A DNA stretch of 32,699 bases, taken from the NCBI GenBank assembly GCA_003501335.1, contig DNPQ01000211.1, positions 1 to 32,699 on the forward strand, read 5' to 3'. Below, piece after piece: positions 15,657-23,526 of the stretch (the first letter of the stretch is position 1; every line of letters begins with the position of its first letter). The position numbers and the translations under genes are program-made. Origin of the DNA: Bacillota bacterium. Its GTDB lineage: Bacteria > Bacillota > UBA4882 > UBA8346. The notes below the pieces were generated by a model, which did not search any database, was not told where the DNA came from, and saw only the letters and a program-made list of their open reading frames with translations.

Positions 15657-16682
15657 TTAACTAGTCCTAGTCACAACCGCAGTAAAGGCTCGGATGTTTT
15701 CTAAAGGAGTACTGGTACTTAACCCACAAGCTGGAGCGATAATATCGACTTCTTCCTGCATCAATCGCCCGGTCTGCTGCTGAATCCTCGCCGCCGGACC
15801 GCTATCCAGCAGAAAGGTACTAAGATTCCCCATGGTTTTTAAGATTGGAAATTCTTCTTTCAGCTTTTTCAGACTCATTACTGCATCAACACTAATAACA
15901 TCGGCCCCTATCTCCCCGAGCAACGGCTTGACAGCCGAAAGGTCTCCGCAAATATGGAGAATTACCGGGAGACCCAGACGATGAATTTCAGCAATCAATT
16001 TTTGCAGATGTGGAACCTCATACTCCTTAAACATTGCCGGCCCGAGGATCTCACCGGTTGCTGTCGGATCAGCAATGGATATTGCTGTAACGCCGCTTTC
16101 AGCCAAAATTTCGGAAAATCCAATCAACAACTTGGTGACATAATCTAACACACCATGAGCTAATGCCGGATTTTTTCGTAAATCCTTCAAAAAAATCAGC
16201 GGATTAATAATCGACGCCGCCAAACTCATCGGCCCGGTCAAACTGCCTAAGATCGGAATGCTCGGATATTCTTTGGCTAAAATCCGGGCGGCTTCCGCTA
16301 CGACACCAATCCGTCCTTTCCCAAGCAAGGTGACGATATCGGCCGGATCAATTTCAGCCGAACTTCCGTACTTTTCTTGAGCGATCTTGGGTTCGCAGGT
16401 TAAAGAGCCAAAATCAATCTGACTCCCCAAAACTTCCGCTTCCACAGTCATACAAAAAGGAATTCCGAAATTTTCGAAACCGGTCCCGAGCTGAACCGCC
16501 CGGGCCAATTGGGCCATTAATTTCGGATCCCGGTGCGCTTCAGGGAGCGAGGTTCCACTATTTTGGATGGCTTCAACAATTGCCGCATTCATCATTCCGC
16601 CGGGACAGATCACCGGCGGGCGATCGGGCTTCTCGTTATTCATCACCGCCAGAAACCTTTTTTTAGCTGAAATTTGACTCAT
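15657..16682 (-). CDS. URO-D-fold corrinoid methyltransferase (MtaA/MtbA family) B
   Basis: A 341-residue paralogue of the 13855-14898 product. It starts SAKKRFLAVMNNEKPDRPPVICPGG, with VILHICGDLSAVKPLL (zinc His and Cys) and IIAPACGLSTSTPLENI (second Cys), matching the MtbA/MtaA branch closely. These enzymes carry methyl groups between a corrinoid protein and a thiol; the methanogen MtsA relative both demethylates methyl thiols and methylates the thiol acceptor. It is encoded directly before DUF1638 and 54 bases after the corrinoid-reactivation gene. Having two divergent copies suggests one enzyme on the substrate side and one on the acceptor side (inference). Confidence 0.9.
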   Translation of the reverse strand: MSQISAKKRFLAVMNNEKPDRPPVICPGGMMNAAIVEAIQNSGTSLPEAHRDPKLMAQLARAVQLGTGFENFGIPFCMTVEAEVLGSQIDFGSLTCEPKIAQEKYGSSAEIDPADIVTLLGKGRIGVVAEAARILAKEYPSIPILGSLTGPMSLAASIINPLIFLKDLRKNPALAHGVLDYVTKLLIGFSEILAESGVTAISIADPTATGEILGPAMFKEYEVPHLQKLIAEIHRLGLPVILHICGDLSAVKPLLGEIGADVISVDAVMSLKKLKEEFPILKTMGNLSTFLLDSGPAARIQQQTGRLMQEEVDIIAPACGLSTSTPLENIRAFTAVVTRTS

Positions 16683-16736
16683 GACGATTCACTCATTTCA
16701 TCAGATTCATTCGTACACTTTTTTGTTTCAAACTTT

Positions 16737-18629
16737 TCATTCAGAAGGATGTGAACTGGGAAAAGCGATCGCTTTAAAAAACAGCTGATCATATCCGGGA
16801 TAAACCGATAACTCAAAATAACGGGTTTTTTTGGCAATTTGCTCTGCTTCAAGCCGCATTTCTTTGGAGAGCAGACAAAGAATTGCCCCGGTTTTGGCAG
16901 TATTACCGGCAAACACAATCCGCTCACCAAGTTCAGCAGGTATGAAGCCGGTTCGCAACAGATTCTCTTTCCGCAGATGCTTGCCAAAGGCTCCGGCTAC
17001 ATATACTTGAGCCACTTTGGAAGCATTGATGCCCTTCTCTTTCATGAGCACTTCAATGGCAGAAGCAATGGCTGCCTTGGCCAGTTGTACCTGCCGCAGA
17101 TCCTTCTGGGAAATAAAAATTGCCCGATTCTCCCTAGCCGGCGTCGTTGTAGACTCTGCGGCAATCAACTCGAACCGCAGCTCGCCATGGTCCTTGATTC
17201 TCTCTGCCAGGGAATCTTCCCCGCCGATGGCCAAAAAGTCTTTCCGGCTACGCATTCTCCCGGATCTCTCGCTAATTCCTTTTCTCAGCAATTCCGCTAC
17301 GGTATCAATAATACCGCTGCCGCAAATCCCCACTCCCGGCTGATTATCGATAGTTTGCAAAACAACATCCGGTCCAATATCGACTTTCTCAATGGCTCCA
17401 GCCACCGCAATGGTTCCGCAACTGATATTCATTCCTTCCAAAGCCGGCCCGGCAGCGCAAGAGCAAGCCACCAAATCATCCCGGGAACCAAAAACCAGCT
17501 CTCCATTGGTCCCAATATCCACCAGTAATGCCGGACTCGCAGAGTGTTGCAAACCGATAGCCAGCATTCCGGCGACAATATCCCCGCCCACGTAGCTGGC
17601 AACGGATGGTATGATATAAACCAAGCCAAACGGAGAGATTTGGATCCCCATCTCTGCAGCGCCCAGGCTGATTCCTTCCCTAAATACTGCCACATACGGC
17701 GAATGGGCCAAATTTTCAGGTGAAACCCCCAACAATAAATGAGTCATCGTTGTATTTCCAGCCACAACCAGCTCGTAAAGATATTCCCGCTTGACTCCGG
17801 ATTTGCGGCAGACTATGGTAATTAACTCATTGATCTGCTGGACTATCGCTTCCCGCAATTGTTTCAAGCCGCCTGCCTGGGTGGAAAACTGAATACGGGA
17901 GATGACGTCCTGACCATATTTTCCTTGCGCATTAGCAGCCGCTGCAGTGGCCAGCTCCACCCCCGAATGTATTTCAATCAATGTTAAAACCACGGTCGTT
18001 GTTCCAATATCCAGCGCGATCCCATAACATTCGTTGTGGGTATCTCCTGCTTCGATGCCGATACACTGGTCCTCTTCGAACACCGCCGTAACCTTAAAAT
18101 CGACGGCTCGCAATAATTCTGGCAAATTCCGTAGCGCCATAAGCAAATTTCCTTTTGCCAATGGCTGCCCGATTGCCCGAACTACTCTTTCCAGATCCGT
18201 GGCCGGATCATCCAAAGTTGGCGGAGTTAACTCCAAATAACGTTTTTGAAGCGGTGCGTCAATGACAAAATCGGGTTTCAATCCATCGGCCTCAATTTGC
18301 AAAGTGGTCTGCTTAATTTCCCGTCCAATCCTCACCGTAACATCCCCCAAGATCTGGGTGGCACAAGCCAATCTGTAACCCGACTCAATCTCCGCCGGAT
18401 GCAATATTTTTCGTTCTTCTGGAGTTACCTCCGTTACCGCTCCGTCAATCCATTGAATCTTGCACTTGCCGCAGGTACTGTTGCCGTTACAGGAAGCTTC
18501 AAGATTCACGTCTGCTGCCTGTGCAGCCGCTAGCAGCATACTGCCTTTTGGAACCTTACTCATACGGCCTTCAGGATAAAATACTACCTTAACCATACCG
18601 TTGGAATCCAGCGACTGATTCTGGCCCAT
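16737..18629 (-). CDS. Corrinoid activation/regeneration protein (RACo-like; 2Fe-2S + ASKHA ATPase, DUF4445)
   Basis: About 630 residues. It reduces the inactive Co(II) form of corrinoid methyl carriers at the expense of ATP. An N-terminal plant-type 2Fe-2S ferredoxin domain has C47-x5-C53-x2-C56 and C89 (ASCNGNSTCGKC). A linker follows (about 100-230), then an ASKHA-type nucleotide-binding domain (GIALDIGTTTVVL, VVAGNTTMTHLLLG, LLVDIGTNGELV, VYVAGAFGKHL). The start at 18629 follows GAGGAG by 9 bases. The longer frame to 18779 overlaps the upstream corrinoid gene and is rejected. It lies 43 bases after corrinoid protein 2, its probable client, and serves as the reactivator for the whole cluster. 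Confidence 0.93.
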   Translation of the reverse strand: MGQNQSLDSNGMVKVVFYPEGRMSKVPKGSMLLAAAQAADVNLEASCNGNSTCGKCKIQWIDGAVTEVTPEERKILHPAEIESGYRLACATQILGDVTVRIGREIKQTTLQIEADGLKPDFVIDAPLQKRYLELTPPTLDDPATDLERVVRAIGQPLAKGNLLMALRNLPELLRAVDFKVTAVFEEDQCIGIEAGDTHNECYGIALDIGTTTVVLTLIEIHSGVELATAAAANAQGKYGQDVISRIQFSTQAGGLKQLREAIVQQINELITIVCRKSGVKREYLYELVVAGNTTMTHLLLGVSPENLAHSPYVAVFREGISLGAAEMGIQISPFGLVYIIPSVASYVGGDIVAGMLAIGLQHSASPALLVDIGTNGELVFGSRDDLVACSCAAGPALEGMNISCGTIAVAGAIEKVDIGPDVVLQTIDNQPGVGICGSGIIDTVAELLRKGISERSGRMRSRKDFLAIGGEDSLAERIKDHGELRFELIAAESTTTPARENRAIFISQKDLRQVQLAKAAIASAIEVLMKEKGINASKVAQVYVAGAFGKHLRKENLLRTGFIPAELGERIVFAGNTAKTGAILCLLSKEMRLEAEQIAKKTRYFELSVYPGYDQLFFKAIAFPSSHPSE

Positions 18630-18672
18630 TTTAGATAACTCCTCATCATGGATTCGGTGAATCATTGGTTTG

Positions 18673-19311
18673 TTAAGACACCAAGCTCTGGGCGAGTCTA
18701 ACGGCACTGACGGCATCAACCGAATAGGCATCAGCCCCAATTTCATGGGCATAACGTTCGGAAACCGGAGCACCGCCAATCATGATCTTTACCTGTTCGC
18801 GTAAACCTTCTTTTTTTAGGAGATCAATCACCGTTTTCATTCCCGCCATCGATGTAGTCATCAACGCCGACAAGCCCAGGATATTCGCCCGAGTCTCTTT
18901 TACTTTAGCGGCGAATACCTCGGGCGGGACGTCCCGGCCGACATCATGCACTTCAAAACCGGCAGCCCCGAGCATGATCGCTACCAAATTTTTCCCAATA
19001 TCATGGGTATCACCTTGCACTGTTCCCAAAACAACCACTCCCGTTTTTACCGCAGTCGCTTTTAAATGAGGTTGTAAAACCTTAACACCCGCTTGAAACG
19101 CCAATGAAGCCAAAACGACCTCCGGCAAAAAGTAACGCTGGGACTCAAAATAATGGCCTACCGTTTCCATTCCCTTTGCTAAACCATTTACGATTGCTAT
19201 ACCGGGATCAATACCAGCATCCAGCGCCTGCTGGGCAATGACGCCCGCCGTTTCCTCTTCTCCCTCCACCACTGTATGGGCTAGCTGTTCTAAAATTTCC
19301 TGTTCCGACAT
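18673..19311 (-). CDS. Methyltransferase corrinoid protein (MtbC/MtaC-like) 2
   Basis: A 212-residue cobalamin-binding methyl carrier. The helical cap spans residues 3-85 (YFLPEVVLASLAFQAGVKVL). The B12-binding domain from about 91 has D101-T-H103-D-I-G (GDTHDIGKNLV), with LSALMTTSMAGM and MIGGAPVSERYA completing the fold. It shares the architecture of corrinoid protein 1 but differs throughout. It is the first methyl-transfer gene after the M20 amidohydrolase (89-base gap without an evident terminator or strong promoter) and directly precedes the RACo-like gene. Confidence 0.94.
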   Translation of the reverse strand: MSEQEILEQLAHTVVEGEEETAGVIAQQALDAGIDPGIAIVNGLAKGMETVGHYFESQRYFLPEVVLASLAFQAGVKVLQPHLKATAVKTGVVVLGTVQGDTHDIGKNLVAIMLGAAGFEVHDVGRDVPPEVFAAKVKETRANILGLSALMTTSMAGMKTVIDLLKKEGLREQVKIMIGGAPVSERYAHEIGADAYSVDAVSAVRLAQSLVS

Positions 19312-19400
19312 TTTGATACTCCCTTTATATTATTGTTGCATGAACCTATGCCACTGGTTACGTGCGGCCGCAAATGAAGTTCCTATGACTCTTTATGGGA

Positions 19401-20609
19401 TTATCGACTTTTGCTTTCTTGAAATTCCGCTCGAATAGCTTGTAACCTTTCATGATCCGTCAATAGAATCAGACCTGTGATCGCCAATGCTTTAGCACCT
19501 ACGAGTAAAGCCGCATCTCCTTCTTTAGACTTGGCCGCCTTGCAAAATTCTACACTATGGGACGGCATCTCCGGAGGACCAATTTTAAGCGATGGCTGAA
19601 TGGTCGGTACTACATGACTGACATTTCCGGCATCGGTTGAACCGACACTCTGGTTGGACGAAGCAGCCAGATTTTCACCCAACTCCGCCATAACCTCTTG
19701 AAACAAAGTATTAAATTTCTGGTTAATTACAAAATCATCCACCTGATTCTGAAAATAACCGATCTTAACTTGAGTTCCCGTCGCCAAAGCCGCTCCCTCG
19801 GCAATCGCCTTAACTTTACTGGTTGTTTCATCACAACGGGACCGGTTAGCCGCCCGGACAAAAAAACGTGCCTTAGCATAAGCGGGAATAATATTGGGAG
19901 CATCGCCGCCATGAATGATAATGCCGTGAATTCGAATATCAGAAGCTAGCTGTTGCCGCAGAGCATTAATCCCGTTAAAAAGCTGAATAACTCCATCTAA
20001 AGCATTAATTCCCTGTTCAGGAGCAGCCGCAGCATGGGCAGCCTTTCCAAAAAATTCAAAATCCAGGGGATCGAGCGCCAGGGCATTTTCAGTGGTAACG
20101 CTGCGATTGGCGGGATGAATCATGAGACAAGCATCAATATTCTTGAACAAGCCCTGTTGAACATAGCTCGCCTTAGCGCTGCCATTTACTCCTCCTTCTT
20201 CAGCCGGTGTACCGAATACTACCACCTCTCCGCCCAGCTCATCGAGGACATTCGCCAGGGAGAGAGCTGCGGCCACACTGGCGGTACCGATAATATTATG
20301 ACCGCAAGCATGACCGAGTTCCGGTAAAGCATCGTATTCCGCCAAAAAACCAATCGCCGGGCCTCGCCCATTTTTCGACTTCCGGCGAGCGATAAAACCG
20401 GTGGCATACCCGGCAATATTGGTTTCAACCGCAAAACCCGAAGATTTTAACAACTCGCCAAGACGTTTAGCAGCGTAGAACTCTTGATTACCAATCTCCG
20501 GTCGGTCATGAATATCGTGACTGACTTGAATGTATACATCTTTTTGGCAGTCAATTTGAGCAATGATGTTATTCTTTAATGCTTGATTGCCTCTATTTTC
20601 AGTGCCCAT
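19401..20609 (-). CDS. M20 family amidohydrolase/aminoacylase
   Basis: About 402 residues of the M20 zinc-dependent amidohydrolase family (AbgB/M20D, N-acyl-amino-acid hydrolase-like). Family marks are SHDIHDRPEIGNQE, FLAEYDALPELGHACGHNIIG (metal ligands), GTPAEEGG and HGIIIHGGDAPNIIPAYAKARFFVRA (dimerisation domain), then a C-terminal GPPEMPSHSVEF. It would release an amino acid from an N-acyl, peptide or amide conjugate in the cytoplasm. The ATG at 20609 is preferred because AAGAAGTGA precedes it; an in-frame ATG at 20651 is possible. It lies between metQ and the corrinoid genes, which suggests that it prepares an imported conjugate for the downstream methyl-transfer enzymes (inference). 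Confidence 0.9.
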   Translation of the reverse strand: MGTENRGNQALKNNIIAQIDCQKDVYIQVSHDIHDRPEIGNQEFYAAKRLGELLKSSGFAVETNIAGYATGFIARRKSKNGRGPAIGFLAEYDALPELGHACGHNIIGTASVAAALSLANVLDELGGEVVVFGTPAEEGGVNGSAKASYVQQGLFKNIDACLMIHPANRSVTTENALALDPLDFEFFGKAAHAAAAPEQGINALDGVIQLFNGINALRQQLASDIRIHGIIIHGGDAPNIIPAYAKARFFVRAANRSRCDETTSKVKAIAEGAALATGTQVKIGYFQNQVDDFVINQKFNTLFQEVMAELGENLAASSNQSVGSTDAGNVSHVVPTIQPSLKIGPPEMPSHSVEFCKAAKSKEGDAALLVGAKALAITGLILLTDHERLQAIRAEFQESKSR

Positions 20610-20700
20610 TTTCACTTCTTCTTTCCAGGAACAATTAAAAATCGCCACCATCGGCTATATCACCGGCCTTACATTTGACAGAAATGTCTAGAAAAATTTT

Positions 20701-21528
20701 TTATTTAAACGCCGCAATCTGAGCACCTTGGTAGATCTCCTGGATCGCTTTCTTAATATCTTTCGACTGGTAAGCGCGGACTACTTTTTTATAAAGCGGA
20801 TTATCCTTGTCTTCTTCCCGGGCGGCGATGATATTGATATAAGGCTTGGAACTCTCTAAAGTCGCCTTCTCCAAGAACAATGAGTCTTTAAGCGGTGATA
20901 GTTTGGCATCAATGGCAATCCCGCTGTTGATGGTAGACAGGTCAACATCCGGCAACGCCCTGGGCAGCTGAGGAGCCGCCAGCTCAATAATTTCCAATTT
21001 TTTGGGGTTGGCCACAATATCCTTGAGAGTTGGCAACAATCCCGCCCCATCCCGTAACTTAATTAAACCGACGCTTTGCAACAAATTGAGCGCCCGTCCT
21101 TCATTGGCGGCATCATTCATGACGGCAACTTTACCGCCATCTTTCAGATCTTTCAGGGATTTCAATTTGCCCGAATAAATCCCCATCGGCGCCAATATAG
21201 TTTGACCAATCGCAACAATTTTTAAATTGTGATCGCTTTTGAATTTATTCAGATAAACATAATGCTGAAAAGCGTTTAAATCGATTTCTTTTTCCGCCAG
21301 CGCGATATTGGGGCGGACATAATCGGAAAAACTGATGATCTCCAGATCGATATTTTCTTTGATCAGTTTTGCCTTGACAAGGTCCCAGATGCGATGATCA
21401 TCGCCGGTGATCCCTAATTTGACCACCTGAACTTGATTGTTGGTAGCAGCTTGACTGATTCCGTTTCCTGAAAATACCCCGGTCATCAGTAGGAAAACCA
21501 TAGTAAACATAAGTATTTTTTTCATCAT
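20701..21528 (-). CDS. metQ: MetQ/NlpA-family substrate-binding protein
   Basis: Binding protein of a methionine-type ABC importer, about 275 residues. The signal peptide is hydrophobic (ILMFTMVFLLMTGVF), but the cleavage region (NGISQAATN) contains no cysteine, whereas MetQ proteins are normally lipoproteins. Mature-domain marks are VVKLGITGDDHRIWDLVK, LNAFQHYVYL and IAIGQTILAPMGIYSGKLKSL. The ATG at 21528 has AGGAG seven bases upstream; a frame extending two codons further is less likely. It follows metI by 17 bases. Ligand is presumed methionine or a related derivative; NlpA-family members also bind other amino acids and peptides. Confidence 0.9.
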   Translation of the reverse strand: MMKKILMFTMVFLLMTGVFSGNGISQAATNNQVQVVKLGITGDDHRIWDLVKAKLIKENIDLEIISFSDYVRPNIALAEKEIDLNAFQHYVYLNKFKSDHNLKIVAIGQTILAPMGIYSGKLKSLKDLKDGGKVAVMNDAANEGRALNLLQSVGLIKLRDGAGLLPTLKDIVANPKKLEIIELAAPQLPRALPDVDLSTINSGIAIDAKLSPLKDSLFLEKATLESSKPYINIIAAREEDKDNPLYKKVVRAYQSKDIKKAIQEIYQGAQIAAFK

Positions 21529-21545
21529 CAACATTCTCCTTGAAA

Positions 21546-22226
21546 TTAGTGAGTGACAAGTTTTAATAAGAAATCTCCGATCCCCTGGACCAGATTGACT
21601 AATACCAGTAATATAATAATGGTGGCGAGCATCACATCCGTTTCAAAATATTGATACCCGTAACGTATTGCAAAATCACCCAGCCCGCCTCCGCCAACAG
21701 TTCCCGCCATGGCGGATAAACCGATTAAGCTGATCATGGTTATGGTAAGCGCATAAATTATGCCGGGAAGCCCTTCCCGCAACATTACCCGATAGACGAT
21801 CTCCAGCGGACTGGACCCCATCGCCAGGGCGGCTTCAATCACCCCCTTATCAATATCTAAAAGCGCCGATTCAATTTGGCGCGCCATAAACGGAGCGGTA
21901 CCAAAGATCAACGGTACCAGGGCACCTTTTGTCCCAATCGTGGTGCCCACCAAAAGGCGGGTGATCGGAAGGATAGCAGCCAATAAAATGATAAATGGAA
22001 TCGAACGCAACGTATTGACGATTTTCCCTAATGTACTATAAAGCTTATGGTTTGCCAAAATGCCGCCTTCCCTGCTCACCGCCAGGACCACTCCCAAAGG
22101 AACCCCGATAACTGTGGCCAACATGCCGGATATCAAAACCATAAATAACGTTTCTCCTAAAGCCTTGAACATATCAGGATACAAACTGATGACATTGGGC
22201 ATCCATGTTTTGAATGTTTCCAGCAT
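21546..22226 (-). CDS. metI: Methionine-type ABC transporter permease
   Basis: About 226 residues with five membrane segments and the MetI permease core: GETLFMVLISGMLATVIGVPLGV, INTLRSIPFIILLAAI, and the EAA loop AALAMGSSPLEIVYRVMLREGLPGI. The start at 22226 has GGAGGTG seven bases upstream. It overlaps the 3' end of metN by 53 bases, so coupled translation is expected. Longer in-frame extension to 22283 is not needed. Confidence 0.93.
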   Translation of the reverse strand: MLETFKTWMPNVISLYPDMFKALGETLFMVLISGMLATVIGVPLGVVLAVSREGGILANHKLYSTLGKIVNTLRSIPFIILLAAILPITRLLVGTTIGTKGALVPLIFGTAPFMARQIESALLDIDKGVIEAALAMGSSPLEIVYRVMLREGLPGIIYALTITMISLIGLSAMAGTVGGGGLGDFAIRYGYQYFETDVMLATIIILLVLVNLVQGIGDFLLKLVTH

Positions 22227-23283
22227 CTTGTAACACCTCCACCGGAATTTCCTGCTTCGCGAGGTAAGCAATGGCCTTCGCAATGTTTTCGGGCACTCCG
22301 CTGAGTTTGACTACCAAATTTCCAACCGGCATCCCCTGAATGAGCTCGATATTTCCAAATAAAATAGCGGTATCGATCTTGAATAACCTGGCTATTATAG
22401 AAATAAACGCATCGCTGCTTCCGGAATCGCTAAAAGAAATTCTGGCTAAGACATCATTTTCGTTCACCGATTGTCCAAATTCTTTCCCGGCTACCAGTTT
22501 TTCAGTCCGATCACGCTGGAATACAGTAGCGATAAAATCCTTAGTCACTTGCGCTTGCGGGTGGGCGAAAACCGAACGGACTTCGCCTTCTTCCACGATG
22601 ATTCCAGCGTCCATTACCGCTACCTGCTGACAGATTTCCTTAACGACATGCATCTCATGGGTAATAATTACTATCGTAATCCGAAGTTTCCGGTTGATAT
22701 CCTCTAAAAGCCGTAAAATAGACTGGGTAGTCTGGGGATCCAACGCTGAGGTCGCTTCATCGCACAAGAGTACTTCCGGATCATTGGCCAAAGCCCGGGC
22801 AATCGCCACTCTTTGCTTTTGGCCTCCGCTAAGTTGCGCCGGATAGGCCTGAACTTTTTCACGAATCCCTACCAATTCCAGCAACTTTAAAACCTTTGCC
22901 TCCTGCTGAACTTTAGTCAATCCCTTTCCCTTGAGCGGATAAGCAACGTTCTGAAAAACATTCCTGGAGCGCATCAAATTAAAGTTTTGAAAGATCATCC
23001 CGATTTTTTCCCTGCTCTGGCAAAGTTCTTTTGGGGTTAAAACGGTAAGATCTTTACCATTGACGGTAACCGTTCCGGAGGTAGGCCGCTCCAACAGGTT
23101 GATACAGCGGAGCAAGGTACTCTTGCCGGCACCGCTGTATCCGATAATCCCAAAGATTTGGCCGGCTTTAATATGTAAGGTTACACCTTTTAAGGCTTCC
23201 ACCCGGCCGCTTTTAATAACAAAGGTTTTCTTGAGATCGCATAGCTGAATCAATATCCTTCCCCCATTTACTGCGACTTGCAT
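22174..23283 (-). CDS. metN: Methionine-type ABC transporter ATP-binding protein
   Basis: A 369-residue ATPase with Walker A GYSGAGKST, signature LSGGQKQR, Walker B VLLCDEATSALD and switch histidine ITHEMHV. The C-terminal 100 residues form the NIL/ACT-like regulatory domain (VGNLVVKLSGVPENI), which in MetN proteins binds methionine for trans-inhibition. A TTG at 23253 after a G-rich stretch is an alternative start giving a product beginning IQLCDLKKTF. It is the first gene of the metN-metI-metQ-M20-corrinoid series. It is preceded by a 240-base leader with the shared sulfur motif rather than by a SAM riboswitch. Confidence 0.93.
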   Translation of the reverse strand: MQVAVNGGRILIQLCDLKKTFVIKSGRVEALKGVTLHIKAGQIFGIIGYSGAGKSTLLRCINLLERPTSGTVTVNGKDLTVLTPKELCQSREKIGMIFQNFNLMRSRNVFQNVAYPLKGKGLTKVQQEAKVLKLLELVGIREKVQAYPAQLSGGQKQRVAIARALANDPEVLLCDEATSALDPQTTQSILRLLEDINRKLRITIVIITHEMHVVKEICQQVAVMDAGIIVEEGEVRSVFAHPQAQVTKDFIATVFQRDRTEKLVAGKEFGQSVNENDVLARISFSDSGSSDAFISIIARLFKIDTAILFGNIELIQGMPVGNLVVKLSGVPENIAKAIAYLAKQEIPVEVLQDAGNIQNMDAQCHQFVS

Positions 23284-23404
23284 TCCTCTGGCCTCAGCCT
23301 ATTCTGGCTTGGAAGCTTCAAAGAGTGACTCATCCAATTGCAAGCTGGCTTCAACTTTCATGACATTCTAGATTACTATTTTTTTATTGCAATGCATTTA
23401 TAAT

Positions 23405-23433
23405 ATTATATAAATTGGAATAGTATGATTTAA
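23405..23433 (-). promoter_or_regulatory. Candidate metNIQ promoter
   Basis: On the minus strand TTAAAT (23428-23433), a 17-base spacer and a perfect TATAAT (23405-23410). The 11-base sulfur motif overlaps the -35 and spacer. About 120 bases of leader separate it from metN. Confidence 0.5.
23421..23431 (-). promoter_or_regulatory. Candidate sulfur-regulator motif before metN
   Basis: Plus-strand TAGTATGATTT, the core shared with the copies at 5980-5995 and 9987-10002. It is placed within the promoter, where binding would block RNA polymerase. A 10-base palindrome TGGCGCGCCA lies further upstream near 23470 and is unexplained. Confidence 0.5.
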
Positions 23434-23526
23434 CATTAAAGTTAACCTTCACTATAGTTACTTTCACTTTTGGCGCGCCAGCCTTAGGTATAACCTTTCA
23501 ATCATATGAATAAGGCCAATTATGTA

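Noticed and set aside
18630..18779. N-terminal extension of the RACo-like frame
   Set aside because: It overlaps the corrinoid gene in another frame, while the ATG at 18629 has GAGGAG at correct distance.
20671..20687. ACATTT/AAATGT hairpin between metQ and the M20 gene
   Set aside because: Short AT-rich stem without a following T-tract on the minus strand; not convincing as a terminator.
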